Below are positions 1-5,896 of a stretch of 5,905 nt of DNA, piece by piece. The notes beneath the pieces were generated by a model that did not search any database, was not told the DNA's origin, and saw only the letters and a list, made by a program, of their open reading frames with translations. The stretch covers positions 1 through 5,905 of the forward strand of contig DNTK01000322.1 in the NCBI GenBank assembly GCA_003508755.1. Reading direction: 5' to 3'. The DNA is from Bacteroidales bacterium. GTDB taxonomy: Bacteria; Bacteroidota; Bacteroidia; Bacteroidales; UBA10428. Numbering within the stretch: the first letter of the stretch is position 1; each line of letters begins with the position of its first letter. Both the position numbers and the translations under genes were made by a program.

Positions 1-429
1 CATAGATTGCAGTGTAGTGATTCCCTCGAAATCGGTTCCCGGAATCGGTGGCATATTTGCTGTTGCCCCTGTGGTAATTATTAACTTATCGTATTCTTGG
101 GAGCCTTTCTCATTACTCAATAGGTCAAGAAACTCTATTTTTTTATTTGCAGTATCTATCTTAGTAACTTCGGTATTTACTTTTGCTGAAATACCTTTAG
201 CATTCCAGTAAAACTTCGGGTCTCTAACCACACCGGTTGGTGTGCAGAGTAACTTGTTTCTGTCATCGAAAAAACCACCTACAAAATAAGGGTATCCGCA
301 TGAGGCCATTGATAAATCCGGCCCTTTTTGGAACATGGTTATTTCGGCGGATTCATCCATTCTTCTTGCTTTTGCTGCTGCTTTGGGGCCTGCTGCCGAT
401 CCACCGATAATGATTATTTTTTTTGCCAT
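1..429 (-). CDS. FAD-dependent pyridine nucleotide-disulfide oxidoreductase, CoA-disulfide reductase/NADH oxidase family (5' part, runs off the left edge)
   Basis: Reading leftward from the ATG at 427-429, the frame stays open for 143 codons to base 1, so only the N-terminal third or so of a protein of about 450-560 residues is present. It opens with a beta strand and a dinucleotide-binding loop for FAD (IIIIGGSAAGPKAAAKARR, residues 5-23), then an acidic strand end. The motif SMASCGYPYFVGG (40-52) matches the SFANCGLPYYIGG signature of CoA-disulfide reductases and NADH oxidases. This puts the redox-active single cysteine at C44 and indicates that family rather than CxxxxC disulfide reductases. 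A second family motif, TTGATANMPPIPG, lies near the end of the visible part. Members use NAD(P)H to reduce CoA disulfide, CoA persulfide/polysulfide or oxygen; the substrate cannot be told here. Some members carry C-terminal rhodanese domains, which the edge would hide. The gene starts 4 bases after the lipoprotein stop, with no clear Shine-Dalgarno. The family call is firm and the substrate open. Confidence 0.88.
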   Translation of the reverse strand, partial: MAKKIIIIGGSAAGPKAAAKARRMDESAEITMFQKGPDLSMASCGYPYFVGGFFDDRNKLLCTPTGVVRDPKFYWNAKGISAKVNTEVTKIDTANKKIEFLDLLSNEKGSQEYDKLIITTGATANMPPIPGTDFEGITTLQSM

Positions 430-433
430 AGTA

Positions 434-841
434 TTATACTTTTTTATTAATTACAGTTCCTTTTATTCTTAAAATTACCGGTTGTTCTGAACCATTAGAA
501 TAAACCGTAATGCTTTTACTAAAACTTCCTGCTCTTGCGGTATTGTACTTTACTTTAATAACGGCTTCTTCGCCTTTTTTTATGGGAGCTTTTGGCCAGG
601 CAGGAACAGTACATCCACAGGATGAACGAACATTGGATAGTATCAAAGTCTCTTTGCCTTCATTTGTAAACTTAAATTCACACGCTCCATCACTATTGAG
701 TTCAATTTTGCCATAATCGTGAACGGTTTCTGTGAATTTAATTATTGCCGATTTAGTGCGCTCATTTTTGCTGTTTTCTTGCCCACAAGCCACGATAAGT
801 AAAAGCAAGCAGCTTAATAAAGAAATTGATATCTTTTTCAT
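434..841 (-). CDS. DUF1573 domain lipoprotein
   Basis: This is a 135-residue secreted lipoprotein. Residues 1-19 form a signal peptide with a lipobox (LLLLIVAC, acylated cysteine C19). A short polar linker follows, then a DUF1573 immunoglobulin-like beta domain (about 32-133) with the family hallmarks: HDYGKI at 41-46, FKFTNEG at 56-62, SSCGCTVPAW at 73-82 and a closing ILRIKGTV strand. DUF1573 proteins are abundant in Bacteroidota; their function is unknown, and C75/C77 are the conserved cysteine pair. An in-frame ATG at 863-865 would add eight residues. The start at 839-841 was chosen because it gives a normal signal peptide (MKKIS...), has an AAAAGAG stretch just upstream, and avoids overlapping the trmO remnant. 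The gene follows the trmO remnant by 16 bases and is probably cotranscribed. Sorting to the inner or outer membrane cannot be decided from the sequence. Confidence 0.9.
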   Translation of the reverse strand: MKKISISLLSCLLLLIVACGQENSKNERTKSAIIKFTETVHDYGKIELNSDGACEFKFTNEGKETLILSNVRSSCGCTVPAWPKAPIKKGEEAVIKVKYNTARAGSFSKSITVYSNGSEQPVILRIKGTVINKKV

Positions 842-857
842 ATTCTCTTTTATTAAA

Positions 858-1206
858 TTATACATTCATTTGTTTATCTTGTTTTCTAAAATGTTCATCA
901 GACCTCATTTCCTCCAAAGCAACTGGAATTGGTTTTTCCAGCCATGCTGCTCTTGCATCGAGCCGGTTGTCGTATTTCGGGAAAAATGGTTTAATATCCA
1001 GTAATGGAGTGCCATTAAATTAGACCTAATATTTTGTGAAAATGATGCAACAGGGTCATGTGCGAAAACCCTTCAAGTTCGGAATAAAGTTCGATTAGCC
1101 CTCGTATACCTTTAGCTGCCATGGTCTTTATGGGCATATTGCTTATGTTGTTATGGGGTGTATGAATTATACCAATTGGACTAATTATGATTTGTTCTCT
1201 ATTCAT
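858..1206 (-). pseudogene. trmO: broken trmO (TsaA/UPF0066 family tRNA methyltransferase) with an internal deletion and frameshift
   Basis: TrmO uses S-adenosylmethionine to N6-methylate t6A37 in tRNA. The first 58 or so residues, from the ATG at 1204-1206, are a clear TrmO N-terminus: SPIGIIHTPH, then NMPIKTMAAKGIRGLIELY, then LEGFSHMTLLHHFHK. The frame stops at TAA 1015-1017. In another minus-strand frame, from about 1016 to the TAA at 858-860, the family's C-terminal segment appears: NGTPLLDIKPFFPKYD followed by DARAAW. In intact homologues these parts are separated by roughly 50 residues that carry the RxPxRPNPIG-type SAM-binding region. That block is absent, and a TAA at 1020-1022 closes the downstream frame just before it resumes. 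One base error cannot explain this; a deletion with junction near 1017-1035 can. The start lies 2 bases after the COG1237 gene's stop. The 63-residue N-terminal peptide could still be translated but could hardly be an active methyltransferase. Confidence 0.85.
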
Positions 1207-1208
1207 TT

Positions 1209-1991
1209 TTAAAACTTGACTATTGCACCTGTTTTAACTTGTGAAATGTTGAATTCCTTCCAAAAAGCAGCAAGCGCATCTAATTCTGTACAATGGGAAG
1301 GAAACACATTTTCGATATTCTGATTCTTTAAAAAGTGGATTGTTTCTTTTGTTTGTTTATTGTTTGCTTTCAGATGAAACCCGCCAATTACTGCCTTAAC
1401 CTTTGATATGCCAGTTACCTTTTGTGCATGCAGTATGGTATTGCAGATGCCTGAATGGGCACATCCGCTTATTACAATTAATTCGTCATTTTGCACCATG
1501 CAAATGGCTGAATCGTCCGGTACATAATCGGGTTGCCTGCTTTTATCGACAAAGGGTGTGGTTTTCGATTCAAATTCGGTTTGACGTGGTATTTCTCCAA
1601 GATAGTAGATGTTATCCGCTATTTTATAGGGTTCCCGGGTAGTTATCAAATCATACCTGTCCACTATTTCATCTTTGGTTAAACCCAAACCAATATAGCT
1701 GTTGTCATTTCCACGAAACCTTTCCATAAATGCCATAGGATGTGTTATCAGTTGTTTTCCTTTTAAGTGTGATAAACCATTGCCATGGTCCCAATGCCCA
1801 TGACTAAGTACAACGGTATTTACCTCTTTTTGAATATCGATTTCGAGTTTTATCGCATTCTTAAGAAAAACATCGGTATGCCCTGTATCGAAGAGAACTT
1901 TTTGCCCCTTATCATCAATAAGGTACGAAAGCCCATGCTCGGCGAGGAAACCTGCCCCGGCACAATTATCTGTTAATACTGTTAACTGCAT
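1209..1991 (-). CDS. metallo-beta-lactamase-fold hydrolase, COG1237 type
   Basis: This is a 260-residue cytosolic protein of the family's usual length. It has FDTGHTD (34-40), the metal motif SHGHWDHGNG (63-72; H64, H66, D68, H69), ITHPMAF (82-88), GCAHSGICNT (176-185; H179), GGFHL (203-207) and PSHC (231-234; H233). The ligand set for a binuclear metal site therefore looks intact. GCAHSGI followed by GGFHL is typical of COG1237. Databases often label that family dihydropteridinyl-methyl-ribofuranosylaminobenzene phosphate synthase, after a methanogen pathway; that name should not be transferred here. The true substrate is unknown. COG1237 genes recur beside Mrp and ferredoxin-ATPase genes in anaerobes, as here. 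The ATG lies 10 bases inside the thioesterase gene, suggesting coupled translation, and the stop is 2 bases before trmO. Fold and family are firm; the reaction is not. Confidence 0.9.
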   Translation of the reverse strand: MQLTVLTDNCAGAGFLAEHGLSYLIDDKGQKVLFDTGHTDVFLKNAIKLEIDIQKEVNTVVLSHGHWDHGNGLSHLKGKQLITHPMAFMERFRGNDNSYIGLGLTKDEIVDRYDLITTREPYKIADNIYYLGEIPRQTEFESKTTPFVDKSRQPDYVPDDSAICMVQNDELIVISGCAHSGICNTILHAQKVTGISKVKAVIGGFHLKANNKQTKETIHFLKNQNIENVFPSHCTELDALAAFWKEFNISQVKTGAIVKF

Positions 1992-2407
1992 ATATTTATA
2001 CTTTCAAAGTGTTCTTTTAAAGTTTTCCGCACAAAATCCGGGGCGCTCATCGGAAACCTGTTTTTACTATCGACAAAAACCACTGTTGACTTTGCAGTAG
2101 TCAAAAGAATACCTTCTGTATTTCGCACTTCAAATTCAAAACTGAACCGCACCTCCGGCATCTCCCTGATTTTGGTTTTAATCGTTAGTAGTTCATCATA
2201 ATGGGCAGGCTTTTTATAATTAATTTCAAAAGAAATTACCGGTAACATCACATTTTTGGATTCGAGTAAACTGTCATGAATACCTATTTTTCGTAATAAT
2301 TCGGTACGTGCCTGGTGACAATAGCTTACATAGTTGGCATGATATACATATCCCATTTGATCAACCTCACCGTATCGGGGGCGTAACTGTATTTCGTCTG
2401 TAATCAT
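1982..2407 (-). CDS. YbgC/FcbB-type hotdog-fold acyl-CoA thioesterase (4HBT)
   Basis: This 141-residue single-domain protein has the normal size for the family. The signature is RYGEVDQMGYVYHANYVSY (11-29), matching the RYxDTDxxGxVYHxNYLxY pattern of YbgC-like thioesterases, with D16 at the catalytic aspartate position. The central helix (QARTELLRKIG) and the strands around FEINYKKPAHYDELL and FSFEFEVRN fit a hotdog fold. Such enzymes hydrolyse short-chain or aromatic acyl-CoA esters in the cytosol; the acyl group cannot be predicted. The start is fixed by ATGA: its ATG (2405-2407) overlaps the TGA of the DUF4405 gene (2404-2406), and its own end overlaps the COG1237 gene by 10 bases. Its place inside an iron-sulfur operon is unexpected. 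It may serve CoA-ester metabolism unrelated to the cluster, or it may share a thiol substrate theme with the flavoprotein at the left edge. Confidence 0.88.
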   Translation of the reverse strand: MITDEIQLRPRYGEVDQMGYVYHANYVSYCHQARTELLRKIGIHDSLLESKNVMLPVISFEINYKKPAHYDELLTIKTKIREMPEVRFSFEFEVRNTEGILLTTAKSTVVFVDSKNRFPMSAPDFVRKTLKEHFESINICS

Positions 2408-3141
2408 TCTTTTAAGGTTTTGCTTTCTACATAGTCTCTTACATCTCTTAACTGAAAAGCATATTTCTTCTTTAACCTTCCAAGTCTTTCATCATTATTA
2501 CCAACAGGTATGTTTAGGGCTTTAGCCAGTCCCTGTGCAGAAACATTGTACCTTTCTGCCACCTCATGAAGGGTCATATACCCATAAATTTCTATTTCAG
2601 AATGGTTTATATGATTAGGATTTTCCTGGTTAATACTGGCAGCTTCAAGCTCTAGTTGTTTTTTAGCAACGGGTTGCGCTACAGCCCGGCTTTTGTATTG
2701 CGTTTCTTCGGAATAATAACCTGTTCTTAGTTTGTTATTGTGGGCATGATTCAATACACCTTCTTCAATTTCCGGGTTAACAAACAGAGGTAAAATGCCA
2801 AAAATGATTGTAAAAAAAACCAATAGGGAGCCAAGAAAAATGCGCAACACTCGTTTAGAAACCATTGTTTTGAAAATGCCTGCTATTTGCTTCCAATGAA
2901 AAACAATATGTAGCAACAATAAAAAGAGTAAAACAAAACTTAGTACTAAATGTATGGTTCCCCATTGATGTCGGTCGATTCCCCAATAATACAATTCAAC
3001 ATCACGACCATAAATTTCGTTTCGTTTAAACCCCGGTACTAGCACATACTTTATTAGAAATCCGATGCCTGCAATAGGCATCATTACTATAAACATGAGC
3101 ATGTCTATTGAAAGATTTAGTTTTGATTTACTAACCTTCAT
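2404..3141 (-). CDS. DUF4405 three-helix membrane protein with conserved histidines and a C-terminal helical domain
   Basis: This is a 245-residue protein with three predicted membrane helices, at about 12-33, 62-82 and 100-120. The segment DRHQWGTIHLVLSFVLLF... with HIVFHWKQI places histidines H58, H64, H78 and H82 around helix 2. This is the DUF4405 pattern and is reminiscent of cytochrome b-like haem binding, though haem has not been shown from sequence. A polar linker (about 121-180) leads to a small helical domain, IYGYMTLHEVAERYNV through RDVRDYVES (185-240). Its MTLxEVAExxxV...ALNIP shape recurs at the end of some DUF4405 and related membrane redox proteins; its role is unknown. The ATG follows the 57-residue ferredoxin stop by 3 bases, and the stop overlaps the thioesterase start (ATGA). 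The pairing suggests electron exchange between ferredoxin and a membrane quinone or haem carrier, which is inference. The family call is firm. Confidence 0.8.
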   Translation of the reverse strand: MKVSKSKLNLSIDMLMFIVMMPIAGIGFLIKYVLVPGFKRNEIYGRDVELYYWGIDRHQWGTIHLVLSFVLLFLLLLHIVFHWKQIAGIFKTMVSKRVLRIFLGSLLVFFTIIFGILPLFVNPEIEEGVLNHAHNNKLRTGYYSEETQYKSRAVAQPVAKKQLELEAASINQENPNHINHSEIEIYGYMTLHEVAERYNVSAQGLAKALNIPVGNNDERLGRLKKKYAFQLRDVRDYVESKTLKE

Positions 3142-3144
3142 CGC

Positions 3145-3318
3145 TCATGCTTTTATCGCTTCAACCGGGCATTCCGCAACACAAGCCTGACAATTACTGC
3201 AATTGTCATTATTAATTTGAGCAATGCCATCAACAAGCTCTATAGCCTCCATGGGACATGCATCAATACAAGCACCACAGCCGGTGCATTCATCTTTATT
3301 TACTACCGGAAAGTCCAT
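3145..3318 (-). CDS. small 2x[4Fe-4S] ferredoxin (57 residues)
   Basis: This short gene reads from the ATG at 3316-3318 to the TGA at 3145-3147. Nearly the whole protein is a bacterial dicluster ferredoxin, with CTGCGACIDACP (11-22) and CSNCQACVAECP (40-51). Each has the CxxCxxCxxxCP spacing, giving cysteines 11, 14, 17, 21 and 40, 43, 46, 50 for two [4Fe-4S] clusters. The internal two-fold repeat (MEAIELVDG and VEAIKA) is typical of clostridial-type ferredoxins. There is no signal peptide, so it is cytosolic. The protein sits 10 bases after Mrp and 3 bases before the DUF4405 membrane protein. It could carry electrons between the ATPase module and the membrane protein, or serve as a subunit of either. 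Its start lacks a Shine-Dalgarno, but no other start fits. It is very likely a real gene, since both cluster motifs are intact. Confidence 0.95.
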   Translation of the reverse strand: MDFPVVNKDECTGCGACIDACPMEAIELVDGIAQINNDNCSNCQACVAECPVEAIKA

Positions 3319-3328
3319 GTTTAAATTT

Positions 3329-4123
3329 TTATGTTAATACTTTATTTACTTGTTCTATTTTATTCACCAGCTTTTCGAAAGCCTTTACAATAAGTTTACT
3401 GTTTGATGCAAATACCGTTTTCCCAGTATCACCCAGTTCGCATACATCGCTAACAAGAGGAATTTCAGCCAATACGGGGCAATTAAGCTCTTTGGCTAGT
3501 TCCATTCCACCTCCTTGTCCAAATAAGTAATATTTCTCATCGGGGTGTTTTTCGGGTGTAAACCATGACATGTTTTCTATCACACCCAATATTTCAATAC
3601 TTATACCATCGGCTTTAAACATATTGGCTGCTTTGCGACCATCGGCAATGGCCATTTGCTGTGGTGTAATTACAATTAATGCTTTTGCCTGAGGCAACTT
3701 TTGTGAAAGGGTTATGCAAATATCACCTGTTCCCGGAGGCATATCAATTACGAGGTAATCCAGTTCGCCCCAGACAGTGTTTTCAAGTAACTGAGTTAAG
3801 GCTTTTGATACCATCGGGCCTCTCCAGATTATCGCATTTTCTTTTTTCATAAGAAAGCCTAGCGACATTATTTTTACTCCATAATTTATAACCGGGCTAA
3901 TCATATCATTTTCGCCTTCTTTCTCTAACAAAGGATGTTGGTCGCTTACGCCCAGTGTTAATGGCACAGAAGGTCCATACAAGTCTGCATCGAGCAATCC
4001 GGTAGAATATCCTTCTCTCGCTAATGCAACAGCAAGATTTGTGGCAACTGTTGATTTTCCTACTCCACCTTTTCCTGATGCAACCAGAATAATGTGTTTT
4101 ATATTCTCTAAATTATTTTTCAT
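3329..4123 (-). CDS. mrp: Mrp/NBP35-family iron-sulfur carrier ATPase, short form
   Basis: This 264-residue cytosolic P-loop ATPase belongs to the Mrp/ApbC/NBP35 branch of the SIMIBI class. It has the deviant Walker A SGKGGVGKST (16-25, signature lysine K18), DADLYGPSVP (45-54), WRGPM (100-104), the Walker B/switch region DMPPGTGD (127-134) and ITPQQMAIADGRKA (152-165). Family members bind and transfer [4Fe-4S] clusters as dimers. Two family elements are missing. The N-terminal MIP18/DUF59 domain of the roughly 360-residue form is absent. The C-terminal CxxC that usually holds the shared cluster is replaced by ENMSWFTPEKHPDEKYYLFG (183-202), with no cysteine. Remaining cysteines are C136, C215 and C228. 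The CxxC-less version is, as I recall, common in Bacteroidota, so it may be normal here. The gene begins 11 bases after the ferredoxin-ATPase stop and has the strongest ribosome binding site in the window. Cluster transfer is the likely role; the target is unknown. Confidence 0.92.
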   Translation of the reverse strand: MKNNLENIKHIILVASGKGGVGKSTVATNLAVALAREGYSTGLLDADLYGPSVPLTLGVSDQHPLLEKEGENDMISPVINYGVKIMSLGFLMKKENAIIWRGPMVSKALTQLLENTVWGELDYLVIDMPPGTGDICITLSQKLPQAKALIVITPQQMAIADGRKAANMFKADGISIEILGVIENMSWFTPEKHPDEKYYLFGQGGGMELAKELNCPVLAEIPLVSDVCELGDTGKTVFASNSKLIVKAFEKLVNKIEQVNKVLT

Positions 4124-4130
4124 CGTAATT

Positions 4131-4136
4131 CTCCTT
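4131..4136 (-). promoter_or_regulatory. Shine-Dalgarno of mrp
   Basis: On the minus strand AAGGAG lies 7 bases before the mrp ATG and overlaps the TAA stop of the upstream ferredoxin-ATPase. It is the only full AAGGAG next to a start among the genes whose upstream region is visible; the others have none or weak purine runs. It confirms the mrp start and suggests that mrp is translated more independently or more strongly than its neighbours. Confidence 0.75.
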
Positions 4137-5025
4137 ATTTAATTACATTGAGTCCTTCAGTTGTTATCAACTTTTTCCATACATTTCTTATAATTTCTGT
4201 AATTTCAGATTCAGGTAGGTATTCAACGATTGTTTGCCCAATAGTCATGGACTCAACCATCTTTTCATTAAAAGGAATATGAGCTAGCAGAGGTATATTT
4301 CTTTCGTCCAGGAATGTTTCAATTTCCCTTACAACCTTTAGATTAATATCAAATTTATTGATAACAGCATAAGTTTCGACACTAAACGAACTAATCAACT
4401 CTACAAGGCGAACAGCATCGTGCAATCCCGATTTTGTTGGTTCAATTACAAGTAATACACCATTAGTTCCTGACAACGATGCAATGGTTGCACATCCAAT
4501 TCCGGGAGGACCATCGTTGATGATATAATTGTGATTGGAAGCCAAACCTATTTCTTTTGCTTTTTTACGAATCTGACTAACCAGTTTGCCTGAGTTTTCT
4601 TCACCCGGCCCCATTTCTGCATGAACTAATGTTCCAAAACGGGAAGTTGAAATAAACCAATGATTGTTTGTGTTTTCGGTTGAAGATATGGCAGTATTCG
4701 GACATACACGCTCACATAATCGGCAACCTTCACATTGCAGGGAATTAATAAACACATCGCCATTTTCATTTTGATGAATCGCGTCAAAACGGCAATATTG
4801 CATACATAGATTACATGAATCACATTTTTCACTATTAATACTAACTGCCCACCCACCTGAGAAATCGTATGTTTCCTGTATGGTTGGCTTAAAAAGCAAA
4901 TGAAGGTCAGCAGCATCAACATCATTGTCACAGTAAACCGCATTTTTGGCTACCGAAGCCAGGGCTGCCGTTATACTTGTTTTACCCGTTCCGCCTTTAC
5001 CACTTAAAATAGTTATCTCCTTCAT
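4135..5025 (-). CDS. MinD/ParA-type ATPase with inserted 2x[4Fe-4S] ferredoxin domain (second of two, COG1149)
   Basis: This is a 296-residue cytosolic protein. Its Walker A is SGKGGTGKTS (8-17), the acidic switch YCDNDVDAADLHLL spans 31-44, and Walker B/switch II is NDGPPGIGC (170-178). The ferredoxin insert sits between them (about 62-115): CDSCNLCMQYC (68-78) and CEGCRLCERVCP (98-109), eight cysteines in all. The TKSGLHDAVRL stretch (197-207) matches the MinD-superfamily form with a ferredoxin insert. Such proteins are thought to couple ATP hydrolysis to cluster or electron handling. In the Desulfovibrio ORP operon a similar tandem pair accompanies the orange protein. The start must be at 5023-5025 because the P-loop follows within eight residues. 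It overlaps the preceding ATPase by 29 bases in another frame, without a visible Shine-Dalgarno, so translational coupling is likely. Only its second cluster motif keeps the proline after the last cysteine. Confidence 0.92.
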   Translation of the reverse strand: MKEITILSGKGGTGKTSITAALASVAKNAVYCDNDVDAADLHLLFKPTIQETYDFSGGWAVSINSEKCDSCNLCMQYCRFDAIHQNENGDVFINSLQCEGCRLCERVCPNTAISSTENTNNHWFISTSRFGTLVHAEMGPGEENSGKLVSQIRKKAKEIGLASNHNYIINDGPPGIGCATIASLSGTNGVLLVIEPTKSGLHDAVRLVELISSFSVETYAVINKFDINLKVVREIETFLDERNIPLLAHIPFNEKMVESMTIGQTIVEYLPESEITEIIRNVWKKLITTEGLNVIK

Positions 5026-5896
5026 ATTTAATGAGTTTATGTGATAAATTCTCCACTATTTTTTCATAGTTGACTTGAATGAAATCAGGCATATTTTCAA
5101 CAATATTCCCTTTAGCATAAATACCTGCATATTCTCTGCTAAATGGTATTTCCCCTAATAGCTCAATGCCCTCGCTTTTTAGATATTCGTATACTGCATT
5201 ATTTCCTAAGCCAGCCTTGTTCACGATAGCCCCGAATGGTATTTTTACTTCTTTCATAAGATTTACCATTAGTTTTAAATCGTGTAATCCAAAAAGGGTA
5301 GGTTCGGTAACCAGTATCACGTAATTTGCATCGCTAATGGTTTCTACAACGGGACAGCTTGTGCCTGGTGGTGAATCATAAACAACAATTTCAGTATTTT
5401 GAGACACCCTTTTTTTGAGGTCTTTTATAAGCATGGTTTGCATAGCAGAACCAATTTTAAGCCTACCTTCTTTTAGTCCATTTACATTTTTAGTCTGGTA
5501 TGAGTTTACCCAACCAATTGTTTCCGGATATTCTGAAATGGCTTCATGTTTGCAGGCAACCAGGCATGCACCGCACGAATGGCAAAGGCTTTTATTTACT
5601 TCGGCAAAATTTGCAGGTGGTATTACTACAATGGCATTAAACTCGCAATACTCGGCACATTCACGACAAAAAGTACATTTATCCTTATCTATATTGGGTA
5701 TTAATTGAAAAATTTCTTCTTGTTTTTCCTTATACGCACCCTCAAAGAATATCAGGTCATTTGGTTCTTCCACATCACAATCGACCAATTCTATTCTGTT
5801 AGCAAAAACTTTATTAAGCATGCTATATAAGTTTACAGCAATAGTTGTCTTTCCTGTACCTCCTTTTCCACTTGCTATTGCAATTTTGTATGGCAT
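4997..5896 (-). CDS. MinD/ParA-type ATPase with inserted 2x[4Fe-4S] ferredoxin domain (first of two, COG1149)
   Basis: This 299-residue cytosolic protein is a diverged paralogue of the next gene. The Walker A is SGKGGTGKTT (9-18), the switch is VDCDVEEPNDLIFF (38-51; a variant of DCDVEEPN) and Walker B is YDSPPGTSCPVV (173-184). The insert (about 68-122) carries CTFCRECAEYC (74-84) and CHSCGACLVAC (105-115), enough for two [4Fe-4S] clusters. Neither motif ends in the usual proline (CE and CK instead). TEPTLFGLHDLKLM (197-210) and the closing GEIPFSREYAGIYAKG region match the family. The tandem arrangement suggests a heterodimer, as P-loop ATPases of this class work as dimers sharing nucleotide sites; this is inference. 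The ATG at 5894-5896 is well placed before the first strand. Only 9 bases of upstream sequence are visible, so its promoter or an upstream operon partner cannot be judged. Confidence 0.93.
   Translation of the reverse strand: MPYKIAIASGKGGTGKTTIAVNLYSMLNKVFANRIELVDCDVEEPNDLIFFEGAYKEKQEEIFQLIPNIDKDKCTFCRECAEYCEFNAIVVIPPANFAEVNKSLCHSCGACLVACKHEAISEYPETIGWVNSYQTKNVNGLKEGRLKIGSAMQTMLIKDLKKRVSQNTEIVVYDSPPGTSCPVVETISDANYVILVTEPTLFGLHDLKLMVNLMKEVKIPFGAIVNKAGLGNNAVYEYLKSEGIELLGEIPFSREYAGIYAKGNIVENMPDFIQVNYEKIVENLSHKLIKYEGDNYFKW

Noticed and set aside
430..450. TATAAT word just before the flavoprotein ATG
   Set aside because: It is only a few bases from the start codon, too close for a usual promoter in a leadered gene, and sits at a 4-base intergenic gap typical of cotranscription.
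842..880. Possible promoter (TATAATTTAA on the minus strand) before the lipoprotein gene
   Set aside because: There is no convincing partner element at the right distance, and such A+T-rich words occur by chance here; it also overlaps the trmO remnant.
510..1023. Plus-strand open frames opposite the DUF1573 and trmO region
   Set aside because: They lie antisense to recognisable conserved proteins, have no family resemblance or start signals, and look like shadow frames in A+T-rich DNA.
1015..1206. A functional 63-residue small protein
   Set aside because: The sequence is the N-terminus of TrmO ended by a frame change, and the matching C-terminal piece lies directly downstream, so a broken gene is the simpler reading.
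4626..4943. Minus-strand 105-codon frame inside the second ferredoxin-ATPase
   Set aside because: It is an alternate-frame reading of the conserved ferredoxin insert; the cysteine motifs and P-loop are in the other frame.
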